The notes beneath the pieces were generated by a model. The model worked only from the letters and a program-made list of their open reading frames with translations, made no database searches and had not been told where the DNA came from. 64,000 nucleotides of DNA from Hongsoonwoonella zoysiae (GTDB lineage: Bacteria > Pseudomonadota > Alphaproteobacteria > Rhizobiales > Stappiaceae), in NCBI RefSeq assembly GCF_013266695.1, contig NZ_JABRXF010000003.1, forward strand, positions 124,001 through 188,000, in the 5' to 3' direction. The translations under genes and the position numbers were made by a program. Shown piece by piece: positions 52,353 to 61,438 of this stretch; position 1 is the stretch's first letter; each line of letters opens with the position of its first letter.

Positions 52353-52793
52353 ATGGAACAGAGGATTTCGCTCATAACACTCGGCGTCGACGATATCGCC
52401 GAGGCAAGGCGTTTCTTTGAAGATGGCCTCGGCTGGCGTCCCACCCCTTTCGACAGCGACGAAGTGGCGTTCTACCAAACCGGCTCCTGCGTGCTCGGTC
52501 TCTTCGGGCGCGAGGATCTGGCGAAAGATGCCGGCGTCTCGCCCGAAGGGTCGGGTTTCACGCCCTTCTCCATCGCCTGGAACGGGCGCAGCGAGGCGGA
52601 GGTCGATGCCGCCTTCGCCAAGGCCGTGAACGCCGGGGCGGAAGCCGTGAAACATCCGGAAAAGGTTTTCTGGGGTGGATATTCGGGTTACGTTCGCATC
52701 CCCGGCGGCCACCTGATGGAGATTGCCTACAACCCGTTCTGGGAAATGGGCGAAGACGGCGCGATAAAGCTTCCCCCGCCGGCTGAAAGCTGA
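52353..52793 (+). CDS. VOC (glyoxalase/bleomycin-resistance) family protein
   Basis: The 146-residue protein has two beta-alpha-beta-beta-beta modules. It opens MEQRISLITLGVDDIAEARRFFEDGLGW (in part) and closes with GYVRIPGGHLMEIAYNPFW, where the His and Glu are candidate metal ligands. It is of the uncharacterised glyoxalase-like group; the substrate is unknown. ATG 52353 lies at the family start; longer upstream frames are not conserved. Confidence 0.88.
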   Translation: MEQRISLITLGVDDIAEARRFFEDGLGWRPTPFDSDEVAFYQTGSCVLGLFGREDLAKDAGVSPEGSGFTPFSIAWNGRSEAEVDAAFAKAVNAGAEAVKHPEKVFWGGYSGYVRIPGGHLMEIAYNPFWEMGEDGAIKLPPPAES

Positions 52794-52891
52794 GGGTGAA
52801 ACGGATCGCGCCATTCTGTTCGGTTGACGGCGCGCGTGCTTGACTGTTTTCTCTCGTTCGAGTTTCCGTGATTATAAAAAAGAGGCGCGCC

Positions 52892-53572
52892 ATGGCCCTT
52901 TCCCCGTCAAAGCCCATTTCCGTTTACGTGTTCGATGCTTACGGCACGCTTTTCGATGTGCATGCCGCCGTGCGCAAGAATGCGGAGGGGCTCGGTCCGG
53001 ATGCCCAGCGCCTGTCGGAAATCTGGCGGCAGAAGCAGCTCGAATACTCCTGGATCCGGGCGATGATGAACCGGTATCAGGATTTCTGGGCGTTGACGGA
53101 ACAGGCGCTCGACACCGCGTTTGCCATGGTCGGCACGGCTGACAGGTCGCTGCGCCAGACGCTGCTTGACGCCTATTGGCAGCTCGACTGCTATACGGAA
53201 GTCCCCATCGTCCTGAAAGGTCTGAAGGATCAGGGCGCGAAACTCGCGATTCTTTCCAACGGCAGCCCGGCCATGCTGGAAGGTGCGGTGAAGGCCGCCG
53301 GCCTCGATGAGGTTTTCGACGCGCTCCTGTCGGTTGACGCGCTCAAGACCTACAAGACCAACATGGACGTTTACGAAATGGCGACGACGGAGTTTCGCGT
53401 CTTCCCGGAAGCCATCTCCTTCCAGTCCTCAAACAGGTGGGACGTGGCGGGCGCGACCGCCTTCGGTTTCCGCACGGTCTGGATCAACCGCGCGAACAAC
53501 CCGGACGAATATTCCGACCTTGCCCCCGCCGCCGTGCTGCAGGACCTGAACGGCCTGCTGACGCTTGGCTGA
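52892..53572 (+). CDS. L-2-haloacid dehalogenase (HAD type II)
   Basis: The 226-residue protein is a haloacid dehalogenase type II. The nucleophilic Asp is in VFDAYGTLFDV near residue 14. Later motifs are LSNGSP, KTYKTNMDVYEMA with the Lys, and SFQSSNRWDVAGA, the SSNxWD motif diagnostic for true L-2-haloacid dehalogenases. It hydrolyses short L-2-haloacids. ATG 52892 with AAAGAGG upstream is preferred over the GTG eight codons earlier. Confidence 0.9.
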   Translation: MALSPSKPISVYVFDAYGTLFDVHAAVRKNAEGLGPDAQRLSEIWRQKQLEYSWIRAMMNRYQDFWALTEQALDTAFAMVGTADRSLRQTLLDAYWQLDCYTEVPIVLKGLKDQGAKLAILSNGSPAMLEGAVKAAGLDEVFDALLSVDALKTYKTNMDVYEMATTEFRVFPEAISFQSSNRWDVAGATAFGFRTVWINRANNPDEYSDLAPAAVLQDLNGLLTLG

Positions 53573-53578
53573 CCCCGC

Positions 53579-54172
53579 TCAAGTTTCCGCGCGCTCGATC
53601 CATTTCGGCGTCTTCGGCGGCTCATAGGCCTCGAAGGCGTCGATCATGCGCTTCGGCTCGTTTTCCACCAGAAGCATGGAATGCATTTGCGGCTTCACGA
53701 ATTGCTGCGTCACGCTGTGGCGCAGGAAGGCGAGCAGGCTGTCGTAATAGCCACCGATATTGAGCAGCCCGCAAGGCTTTTCGTGATAGCCAAGCTGACC
53801 CCAGGTCCACACCTCGAAAAGCTCTTCCATCGTGCCCGTGCCGCCCGGCAGCGAGACGAAAGCGTCCGAAAGATCGGCCATCAGCGCCTTGCGCTCGTGC
53901 ATGGAGCCGACGACGTGAAGCTCGGCCAGCCCCTCGTGCGCAAGCTCCTTTTCCTGAAGCGCCTTGGGCAAAACGCCGATCACCTCGCCGCCCTCGGCTA
54001 GGGCGGCATCGGCCACCGCCCCCATCAGCCCGACCTTCGCCCCGCCATAGACGAGCCTGCGGCCAGAGGCGGCGATTTCCCGCCCCATGGCTTCGGCGGC
54101 CGACTTGTATTCATCGGAACGACCGAAACTTGAGCCGCAGAACACGCAAATGGAACGCATGGATGCCGTCAT
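53579..54172 (-). CDS. LOG family protein (TIGR00730)
   Basis: The 197-residue Rossmann-fold protein has the LOG signature SLPGGTGTMEELFEVWTW near residue 110-127, preceded by VVGSMHERKALM. The opening SICVFCGSSFGRSDEYK is typical. Family members release cytokinin bases from nucleotides or act as nucleotide phosphoribohydrolases. Its ATG overlaps the upstream peptidase stop (ATGA). Confidence 0.92.
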   Translation of the reverse strand: MTASMRSICVFCGSSFGRSDEYKSAAEAMGREIAASGRRLVYGGAKVGLMGAVADAALAEGGEVIGVLPKALQEKELAHEGLAELHVVGSMHERKALMADLSDAFVSLPGGTGTMEELFEVWTWGQLGYHEKPCGLLNIGGYYDSLLAFLRHSVTQQFVKPQMHSMLLVENEPKRMIDAFEAYEPPKTPKWIERAET

Positions 54173-55560
54173 CCCTTGGAAAGCTCGTCAAGCACACGCG
54201 CCCAGGAGCGGATGCCACCGTGGAAGCTTGAAAGGTTGTATTTCTCGTTCGGCGAATGCACCTGGTCGTCGTCGAGGCCGAAGCCGATAAGCAGCGAATC
54301 CATGCCGAGCATGTCCTTGAAATCGCCAACGATCGGGATCGAGCCGCCGCAGCCGATAAGCGCGGCTTCCGCGTTCCACTCTTCCGACAGCACCTTGCGC
54401 GCCTTGGTCAGCGCCGGGCTGTCGAAGGCAAGGCGGATCGCCGGGCTGCCGCCGTGCTTGGCGAACTCCACCGAACAATCCGCCGGTATCTTCGAGCGTA
54501 CATAGGCGCGGAAGGCCTCGCGGATCTTTTCCGGGTCCTGGTCGCCGACGAGGCGGAAGGAGATTTTCGCATGCGCTTCAGCCGGGATCACCGTCTTGAA
54601 GCCTGCGCCCGTGTAGCCGCCCCACATGCCGTTAACCTCGCAGGTGGGCCGCGTCCAGATGTGTTCAAGCGCGGTCCGGTCATTTTCGCCCGCAGGTTCG
54701 GCAAGGTCCACCCCGCCGAGGAAAGCCTTGTGGTCGAAGCCGAGTTTGTCCCACAGCGCCTTCACGTCGTCCGGCATTTCGATCACGCCGTCATAAAAGC
54801 CTGGCAGCGTCACCCTGCCCTCGCCGTCGTGCAGGCCGGCGATGATTTCGGCAAGCACGTGGTTCGGGTTGCGCGCCGCACCGCCGAACATGCCCGAATG
54901 CAGGTCCCTGTTCGCCGCCTTGACTGTTATTTCCTCACCCACCAGGCCGCGCAGCATGGTGGTGATGGCGGGCGTCTTCGCGTCCCACATCCCCGTGTCG
55001 CAGACCAGCGCGAGGTCGCGGGAGAGCTCTTCGCGGTTCGCTTCAAGGAACGGATGCAGCGAGGGCGAGCCGGACTCCTCCTCGCCTTCCAGAAGCACGG
55101 AAACATTGATCGGCAGTCCGCCGGTTTCCGCGATCCAGGCGCGCGCTGCCTCCAGGAACGTCATCAACTGACCCTTGTCGTCCGACGCCCCGCGCGCGAC
55201 GATCACCTTGGCTCCGTCCTCGCGCGTCACGATACGCGGTGAAAACGGGTCTTCCTCCCAAAGCTCGATCGGATCGACAGGCTGCACGTCGTAATGGCCG
55301 TAGAAAAGAACATGCGGGCCGGGCTTGTCCTCATCCGTACGATGGCCGACCACCATCGGGTGGCCGTCGGTGTCGCGCACGCTCGCGGCAATGCCGAAGT
55401 CGCTCATCTCGCGCGCCAGCCAGTCCGCGGCCTCGCGGCAGTCCGCCTTGAAGGCGGGATCGGTCGAAATGCTCTTGATCCTGACGAGGTCGAACAGGCG
55501 CTCAAGGCTCTTGTCCAGGTCGGCGTCGATTCGGGCAAGAACGTTGTCGAGAGAGGACAT
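54169..55560 (-). CDS. M20 family metallo-dipeptidase
   Basis: The 463-residue protein is an M20/ArgE/DapE-family peptidase of the CNDP2-like group. Metal-binding motifs are visible: YGHYDVQPVDP, GASDDKGQLM and EGEEESGSPSLHPF, with further ligands in VCDTGMWD. The lid domain lies at about 200-370. It cleaves dipeptides in the cytoplasm. I chose ATG 55560 (MSSLDNVLARIDADL); an upstream in-frame extension of 44 residues is not conserved. It is coupled to the LOG gene. Confidence 0.9.
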   Translation of the reverse strand: MSSLDNVLARIDADLDKSLERLFDLVRIKSISTDPAFKADCREAADWLAREMSDFGIAASVRDTDGHPMVVGHRTDEDKPGPHVLFYGHYDVQPVDPIELWEEDPFSPRIVTREDGAKVIVARGASDDKGQLMTFLEAARAWIAETGGLPINVSVLLEGEEESGSPSLHPFLEANREELSRDLALVCDTGMWDAKTPAITTMLRGLVGEEITVKAANRDLHSGMFGGAARNPNHVLAEIIAGLHDGEGRVTLPGFYDGVIEMPDDVKALWDKLGFDHKAFLGGVDLAEPAGENDRTALEHIWTRPTCEVNGMWGGYTGAGFKTVIPAEAHAKISFRLVGDQDPEKIREAFRAYVRSKIPADCSVEFAKHGGSPAIRLAFDSPALTKARKVLSEEWNAEAALIGCGGSIPIVGDFKDMLGMDSLLIGFGLDDDQVHSPNEKYNLSSFHGGIRSWARVLDELSKG

Positions 55561-55713
55561 TTGAAACTCCGGTAGAAGAATGAATTGCGCACAATTGGCC
55601 ATAAGTCCGATGACGCAGCAAGGCCTCTTCTTGCTGCGGGGGGCGTTCCCGACCGGTATGGCGAAGGCGAACGCCACGAAACGTAGCGTCATCCGGCTGC
55701 TGCGGCCCGATCT

Positions 55714-57270
55714 TCAAAAGCCGCGCTTGATCGATCCCAGGATCCCGCGCGCGAGCGCCCGCCCGAGTTGCGTGCCCACCGACCGCGCGATCGATTTGAC
55801 CGTCGCGTCGAATGTCGAATCCCTGTTGGATCGGCTGCGCGAACTCCGGCTTGCGGGCTGCGGGCGGTCGTCGCGCCCGAAGTCCGGCAGGCGAAAGCCC
55901 GTTCGCGAAGTCTCCGGCTCGCGGCCCCTTTCGCGCTCCGCCTCCTCCTGCATGCGCTGTTGTTCTTCCATGCGCGCCTGTTCCTGCGCGCGCCGCGCCA
56001 GAACCTCATGGGCCGAATCGCGGTCGACCGCCTCGTCGTAGCGCCGCCCAACCGGGCTGTCGGCCATGATCGCCGCGCGCTCGCTATCGTTTATCGGCCC
56101 GAGGCGCGAGGACGGCGGGCGGATCAGCGTGCGCTGGACAATCGAAGGAATGCCCTTTTTCTCAAGCGTGGAGACCAGCGCCTCGCCGACGCCCAGTTCG
56201 GTGATCACCCGTTCGGTGTCGAGATCGGGGTTCGGGCGGAAGGTTTCGGCCGCCGCGCGCACCGCCTTCTGGTCCCGTGGCGTGAAGGCGCGCAGCGCAT
56301 GCTGGACGCGGTTGCCAAGCTGGGAGAGAACGGTGTCCGGCACATCCAGCGGATTTTGCGTAACGAAGTAAACGCCCACTCCCTTGGAGCGGATGAGGCG
56401 CACCACCTGCTCCACCTTTTCAAGAAGCGCTCTTGGCGCCTCGTCGAACAAAAGATGCGCCTCGTCGAAGAAGAAGACGAGCTTCGGTTTCTCCGGGTCT
56501 CCCACTTCCGGCAGCTCCTCGAACAGCTCCGAAAGCAGCCACAAGAGGAAGGTTGCATAGAGCCGTGGCGAGTTCATCAGCCGGTCCGCGGCAAGCACGT
56601 TGACCACGCCGCGCCCGTCTCGCGAAACCCTCATAAGATCTCTTATGTCGAGTGCGGGCTCGCCGAAGAACTCCTCCCCGCCTTGGCGCTCGAGCACGAG
56701 AAGCTGGCGCTGGATCGCCCCGACGGAAGCTTTGGACACATTGCCATAAAGCTTCGAAAGCTCGGACGCGCGCTCCGCCACATGGGCAAGCAGCGCCTGC
56801 AGGTCCTTGAGGTCCAGAAGCAAAAGCCCCTCGTCGTCGGCAAGCTCGAAGGCGACGTTCAGCACGCCTTCCTGCGTGTCGTTCAGCTCCATCAGCCTTG
56901 CAAGAAGCAGCGGCCCCATATCGGAAACCGTCGTTCGTACCGGGTGCCCCTTTTCGCCGAAAAGATCCCAGAACACGGTCGGAAACGCATCGAAGGAATA
57001 CTCGTCCTTGAAGCCGATGGTTTCTGCGCGTTTCAGCAGGAAGTCCTTCTCCTCGCCGCTGGCGGCGATGCCTGAAAGGTCGCCCTTCACATCCGCGCAG
57101 AATACGGGAACGCCGGCGTTCGAAAATCCTTCAGCCATGATCTGCAAGCTCACGGTCTTGCCCGTGCCCGTGGCGCCCGTGACAAGCCCGTGCCGGTTTG
57201 CCAGCTTCAGCGCCAGATATTCGGGCTTGCCCGATGCCCCAAGGAAAATACCGTCATCTACCAAAACCAT
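55714..57270 (-). CDS. HerA-like ATPase (DUF853)
   Basis: The 518-residue protein is a DUF853 member of the HerA/FtsK superfamily. Walker A is [12 protein letters not shown] near residue 33-44, Walker B is [17 protein letters not shown], and the arginine-finger region lies around [19 protein letters not shown]. The C-terminal 100 residues are charged and coiled-coil ([32 protein letters not shown] in part). The biological role is not established; such proteins are proposed to be DNA translocases. It is not next to a NurA nuclease here. Confidence 0.9.
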   Translation of the reverse strand: MVLVDDGIFLGASGKPEYLALKLANRHGLVTGATGTGKTVSLQIMAEGFSNAGVPVFCADVKGDLSGIAASGEEKDFLLKRAETIGFKDEYSFDAFPTVFWDLFGEKGHPVRTTVSDMGPLLLARLMELNDTQEGVLNVAFELADDEGLLLLDLKDLQALLAHVAERASELSKLYGNVSKASVGAIQRQLLVLERQGGEEFFGEPALDIRDLMRVSRDGRGVVNVLAADRLMNSPRLYATFLLWLLSELFEELPEVGDPEKPKLVFFFDEAHLLFDEAPRALLEKVEQVVRLIRSKGVGVYFVTQNPLDVPDTVLSQLGNRVQHALRAFTPRDQKAVRAAAETFRPNPDLDTERVITELGVGEALVSTLEKKGIPSIVQRTLIRPPSSRLGPINDSERAAIMADSPVGRRYDEAVDRDSAHEVLARRAQEQARMEEQQRMQEEAERERGREPETSRTGFRLPDFGRDDRPQPASRSSRSRSNRDSTFDATVKSIARSVGTQLGRALARGILGSIKRGF

Positions 57271-57432
57271 AACGCACCTGCCGCTGCCGCTGATATCTCT
57301 CCGGCTTTCAACCTATACACTCACGTAGAGTTTCATCATTTCAATGAGTATTTCATAAGCTTATTGCAGTTGCGATCTATCGATATGTGTTGTCAGATAT
57401 CCTTACAACGCAACGAAAAGCGAGTCTTGAAA

Positions 57433-57822
57433 ATGGACGCTCTAGTATCAGGCGTCGCGAATGCAGCGGGCATAGACGCCTCGCGCGCCCGCAAGGCGGT
57501 TGCCATTCTCCTGAAGATCCTCAACCGGGACGGTCCTCGCGATGCGACAAGACAACTCATCGACGCATTGCCCGGCGGGCGCTCGCTGATCGCCTCCCAG
57601 GGCGAAAGCGGGGCAAGCTCCTATTGGGGCGGGTTTTCCGATGTCACCAGCGGCGGAATGGGCGTCATGGGAGCGCTCGGCGAAATGACGGAAGCCGGCC
57701 TCGACATGGGCCAGGTCCAGATCGTGACACGGCAGGTCATCGCCTATGCGCGTACCCGCGCGGGCGACGAACTGGTCGATCAAGTCGTCGACGGAATACC
57801 CGGCTTGAGGAAGTTCGTCTGA
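57433..57822 (+). CDS. DUF2267/DUF2780-like small protein
   Basis: The 129-residue protein reads MDALVSGVANAAGIDASRARKAVAILLKILNRDGPRDATRQLIDALPGG (in part), a helical pattern like the small DUF2267-type proteins. The second half has Gly-rich GGMGVMGALGEMTEAGLDMGQVQ, then VVDGIPGLRKFV at the end. It has no signal peptide. It is followed 52 nt later by the DUF4332 gene. Function unknown; the family call is tentative. Confidence 0.65.
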   Translation: MDALVSGVANAAGIDASRARKAVAILLKILNRDGPRDATRQLIDALPGGRSLIASQGESGASSYWGGFSDVTSGGMGVMGALGEMTEAGLDMGQVQIVTRQVIAYARTRAGDELVDQVVDGIPGLRKFV

Positions 57823-57874
57823 GTGTCTTCGCAGCCCTCGCGCACAAGCGGCAGGGCCAGTCAGGAGGAAGCGC

Positions 57875-58282
57875 ATGTCTTATTCGATCGCCGAAATCGA
57901 GGGCATTGGCCCCGCTTATGCCAAGAAGCTGCAGGCGGCCGGCATTCGCACGACCGATGCCTATCTCGAGCGCGCCAGGGATCCAAAGGGGCGAAAGGCG
58001 CTGGCGGAAGAAACCGGCATTGACGACAAGCGCATCTTGAAATGGGCGAATATGGCCGATCTCATGCGCATAAAGGGCGTGGGCGAGGAATACTCGGAAC
58101 TGCTGGAGGCCGCCGGCGTCGACACGGTGAAGGAGCTCAGGAACCGGAACGCGGAAAATCTTGCGCAGAAGATGCGCGAGGTGAACGGAGCGAAGAAGCT
58201 CGTGCGGCAGGTTCCCGCCGATTCCGCCGTGGCCGACTGGGTGAAACAGGCCAAGAGCCTGCCGCCGATGATGACTTATTGA
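57875..58282 (+). CDS. DUF4332 domain protein
   Basis: The 135-residue protein is a DUF4332 member with two helix-hairpin-helix motifs: SIAEIEGIGPAYAKKLQAAGI near the N-terminus and ADLMRIKGVGEEYSELLEAAGV in the middle. These are non-specific DNA-binding hairpins. The C-terminal part (NLAQKMREVNGAKKLVRQVP) is helical. The ATG follows AGGAGG-like GGAGGAAGC. It may bind DNA; no target is known. Confidence 0.88.
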   Translation: MSYSIAEIEGIGPAYAKKLQAAGIRTTDAYLERARDPKGRKALAEETGIDDKRILKWANMADLMRIKGVGEEYSELLEAAGVDTVKELRNRNAENLAQKMREVNGAKKLVRQVPADSAVADWVKQAKSLPPMMTY

Positions 58283-58304
58283 ACCGGCGCCTGCCTGAGA
58301 ATGG

Positions 58305-58336
58305 AGGGCCCGGCCCGCGATTGCGGGCCAGGCCCT
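58305..58336. terminator. Hairpin between convergent DUF4332 and LuxR genes
   Basis: AGGGCC-GGCCCGC pairs with GCGGGCC-GGCCCT around GATT, with one bulge in each arm (58305-58336). No long T-run follows, but the position between convergent genes fits a shared transcript end. Confidence 0.55.
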
Positions 58337-58340
58337 GCAA

Positions 58341-59039
58341 TCACACGTTGATCTGGCCGTAGCGCAAGGCTTCCACCACCGTATGCGTCTTGTTGGACGC
58401 ATTGAGCTTGACGCTCGCGTTCTGCAGGTGCGCATGGACGGTCCGCTGCGAAATATCGAGCAGCGCGGCGATCTCGTTGGCCGTCTTGCCGAGCGCGGTC
58501 AGCTCGATCACGCGCCGTTCGCGCGTCGAAAGCTCGCCCGGGCGCTGGTTGGAAATGCATCCCATCTCGATCAGGCGGCAAAACGCGGTCCCGCAAACGA
58601 GCGCGAGATTGGCGAGATCCAGGCTCGTGCAGCGAATCGCCTGGCCGGCGCCCAGCACGAGCGCCTGAAAGGGGTGGATATCGCAAACCGGAACGACAAC
58701 CATCTGCGTTCCGGGTCCTACGGCCCGGCAGAGTTCGGAGTGTTCTCCGTCGCCTTCCGGTATGTCCCAGATGAACGGCCGGCTGCGCGTCAGCCCAAGC
58801 GTCAGCGCGCCGTCGTCCGCCGGAAGGGTCATGGCCTCGATACCGCCGTTACGTTCATCCGGCCAGCGGAACCGCTGCACCAGATTGTCGATCGGCCGGT
58901 TCGGCATCGGAAGGCCGGTAATGAGGATATGGGTCGCCCCGAGCCTGCGAAGATAAGCCTCAACCACGTCGAGAACATGCCGGCGCGTTTCGGCCTCTGT
59001 AATTGCCGATATCTTCGCCTGAATATCGATACTTTCCAT
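58341..59039 (-). CDS. LuxR family regulator with an autoinducer-binding-like domain (solo)
   Basis: The 232-residue protein has an N-terminal PAS-like autoinducer-binding-type domain (about 15-155) and a LuxR helix-turn-helix (about 165-228, ELSTRERRVIELTALGKTANEIAALLDISQRTVHAHLQNA in part). The ligand pocket is partly recognisable (PFIWDI) but the usual Asp-Pro pair of acyl-homoserine-lactone receptors is not evident. No luxI is in the window, so it is a solo. Candidate targets are its divergent neighbours, the methylmalonyl-CoA mutase genes. Confidence 0.85.
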   Translation of the reverse strand: MESIDIQAKISAITEAETRRHVLDVVEAYLRRLGATHILITGLPMPNRPIDNLVQRFRWPDERNGGIEAMTLPADDGALTLGLTRSRPFIWDIPEGDGEHSELCRAVGPGTQMVVVPVCDIHPFQALVLGAGQAIRCTSLDLANLALVCGTAFCRLIEMGCISNQRPGELSTRERRVIELTALGKTANEIAALLDISQRTVHAHLQNASVKLNASNKTHTVVEALRYGQINV

Positions 59040-59434
59040 GGTGAATTCCTGCCCCTGCCCAAAAAACGGCGGCCGCTGGGAAACCGAGCCGGACGGCTAT
59101 GTTAAGAGTGCTGCGGCCGTCATACTGACGAAAATTCCAAAGTCAAATCTTCCAAGCCGATAATAGCGTATAAATTTTTCTATTTCTACTTGTAAATATC
59201 GTTAACTACCACTCTTCCCAACTTTTTCACCGGATTTCCGCTACGAGATATCTCAAGCGTTTCACTGGCGCATCGGTTCCAAATCGGTAAACTTGCCCAT
59301 GTCGGCAAGGCAGGGCGCGGCCAACACGCAGCCAAGCGTCCAAAACACCTTTTGCCGCCGTTTTCCATCCTCGCCATCCGCATAACTTGCCTATCGCGAG
59401 TGCGCGCTCCTATAACCGGGTCAGGAGATCGACC
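59040..59434. other. Intergenic region between luxR and mutA
   Basis: This 395-nt divergent gap should carry both promoters. I see no gene, no recognisable cobalamin riboswitch and no clear operator. The centre (59140-59210) is AT-rich. Confidence 0.4.
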
Positions 59435-61426
59435 ATGGCCGAAATCGAACTGGACCTGCCGCCTGAGTTCCTGACCGCCAGCCGTGATGACTGGCAGGCC
59501 GCCGCCGCGCGAGCGCTCAAGGGAGCCTCCTTCGAACGGCTTCGCTCGCACACTTACGACGGGCTGGTGATCGAGCCCCTTTACGAGCGGGTGCGCGATG
59601 CGGCCTGCCTTCCGGCAAGGGCGGCGAACCTTCCTTGGCGGATCGTGCAGCGCGTCGACCATCCGGTCTCCGAGGAGGCCAATGCGCTTCTCGTGCAGGA
59701 TCTCGAAGGCGGGGCAAGCGGGATCGAGCTTGTCTTTTCCTCCTCTTCGCGCGCGCGAGGCTACGGCCTTTCTGCCGATAGCGTGGAAAAGCTCGACAAG
59801 GTGCTCGACGGCGTCCTGCTCGACCTTGTCGAGATCCGCATAGACGCAGGCTATGAAACGACGGCTGCCCTTGCCCTCTTCCTGGCGCTGGCCGAAAAAC
59901 GCGGGCAAACGCTCTCGTCTTTGAAGACGGTCGGCACGTCGGATTACATCGGCAAGCTCGCCCTCACCGGGGTCTTGCGCAATTCTCCTTCCGTGCTGCG
60001 CTCCCGCCTTGGCGATCTCGGCCATTTCGCGCGCCGGCATAACCTCGACATGCCGGTCGTCCATTGCGACGGGCGCGTGTGGCATGACGGCGGCGGGTCG
60101 AAGGCGCAGGAGCTTGCCTTCAGCTTCGCCACGGCGATCCACTATCTCCGCGATCTGGAAGCCTGCGGTATCGCGGCGGATGATCTTCCGGGCATGCTCA
60201 GCTTCACGCTTTCCGCCGATACGGATCAGGTCGGAACAATCGCCAAGGCGCGCGCCGCCCGCCTCATGTGGGCACGCCTGCTTGAGGCCTGCGGCCTGCC
60301 GCCGGTTCCCATGCACCTTCACATGCAGACGTCCTGGCGGATGATGAGCCGGCGGGATCCGTGGGTGAACCTTCTTCGCACCACCATCGCCTCCTTCGCG
60401 GCCGGCATAGGCGGTGCGGATAGTGTCTCCGTGCTCCCGTTTTCCGCGGCGCTTGGCCTGCCGGATGCTTTCGCAAGGCGCATTGCCCGCAACACGCAGT
60501 CGATCCTGCTTGAGGAATCTAACCTTCACCGCGTCGCGGACCCGGCTGCCGGATCCGGCGCCATCGAAGCGCGTACCGATGATCTTGCCGAAACCGCATG
60601 GCGTCTCATGCAGGATGTCGAGCGTGACGGCGGCGTCGTCGAAGCGCTCAGGTCCGGCAAGGCGCAAAAGGCGATCGGCGAGGTTCGCGATGCCCGCGCT
60701 GAGGATATCGCGACCCGCCGCTACCGCATCACCGGCACGAGCGCCTTCCCCGATATCCATGAAAAGCCTGTATCCGTGCTCGCTGCACGGCCCGATGATA
60801 TCAGCGAAGCCGGCCAGCGCGTTGAACTGCAGGCGCCCGGCAAGGGCGAATTGATGCAGGCCTTGCTCGACGCCGCTCGCAAAGGCGCCTCGCTTGCCGA
60901 TATCCTGGTTTCGCGTAAACGCGGCGAAGCCGTCTCGGCCGAGGCGATCCCCCCTTTCCGCGATGCGGAACCCTTCGAGGCGCTTCGCGACGCGGCCGAC
61001 GAAGCGAAGGTGCGTCCCACGGTTTTCCTGGCCACGCTCGGCCGCCTGTCGGAATTCACCGCGCGCGCCACCTGGGCGAAGAACTTCTTCGAGGTCGGCG
61101 GCATCGAGGCGCAAGGCGGCGACCCGTATGAAGATGCCGCCGCCGCCGTCGCAGCCTGGAAGGAGGCGGGCTCCCCGCTTGTCTGCCTCTGCTCCTCCGA
61201 CCGTGCTTATGAAACGCTTGCCGAAGATGCCGCGAAAGCCTTCCGCAACGCCGGGGCGGACAGGATCTACATGGCGGGCCGACCCGGCGATCCGGCCCTC
61301 TGCAAGGCGGCATCGAATGCCGGCGTGGAAACGTTCCTTTACGAAGGTTGCAATGCGCTTGGCATTTTGCGCGCGGCGCACGAACATCTGGGCCTGGCCG
61401 CGCCGGCTGGCCGCGGGCAAGCTTGA
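59435..61426 (+). CDS. mutA: Methylmalonyl-CoA mutase, small subunit
   Basis: The 663-residue protein is the non-catalytic small subunit of heterodimeric methylmalonyl-CoA mutase. The opening LDLPPEFLTASRDDWQAAAARALKGASFERL (in part) and the barrel motif NTQSILLEESNLHRVADPAAGSGAIE (in part) match. The C-terminal domain resembles the B12 domain of the large subunit but lacks the DxHxxG cobalamin-binding motif, as expected. ATG 59435 has AGGAG at about 7-10 nt upstream; upstream in-frame sequence is not conserved. It is 12 nt from mutB. Confidence 0.93.
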   Translation: MAEIELDLPPEFLTASRDDWQAAAARALKGASFERLRSHTYDGLVIEPLYERVRDAACLPARAANLPWRIVQRVDHPVSEEANALLVQDLEGGASGIELVFSSSSRARGYGLSADSVEKLDKVLDGVLLDLVEIRIDAGYETTAALALFLALAEKRGQTLSSLKTVGTSDYIGKLALTGVLRNSPSVLRSRLGDLGHFARRHNLDMPVVHCDGRVWHDGGGSKAQELAFSFATAIHYLRDLEACGIAADDLPGMLSFTLSADTDQVGTIAKARAARLMWARLLEACGLPPVPMHLHMQTSWRMMSRRDPWVNLLRTTIASFAAGIGGADSVSVLPFSAALGLPDAFARRIARNTQSILLEESNLHRVADPAAGSGAIEARTDDLAETAWRLMQDVERDGGVVEALRSGKAQKAIGEVRDARAEDIATRRYRITGTSAFPDIHEKPVSVLAARPDDISEAGQRVELQAPGKGELMQALLDAARKGASLADILVSRKRGEAVSAEAIPPFRDAEPFEALRDAADEAKVRPTVFLATLGRLSEFTARATWAKNFFEVGGIEAQGGDPYEDAAAAVAAWKEAGSPLVCLCSSDRAYETLAEDAAKAFRNAGADRIYMAGRPGDPALCKAASNAGVETFLYEGCNALGILRAAHEHLGLAAPAGRGQA

Positions 61427-61438
61427 GGGGAAGGGAAG

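Noticed and set aside
59040-59434. Cobalamin riboswitch upstream of mutA
   Set aside because: No B12-box-like conserved core or paired elements could be recognised.
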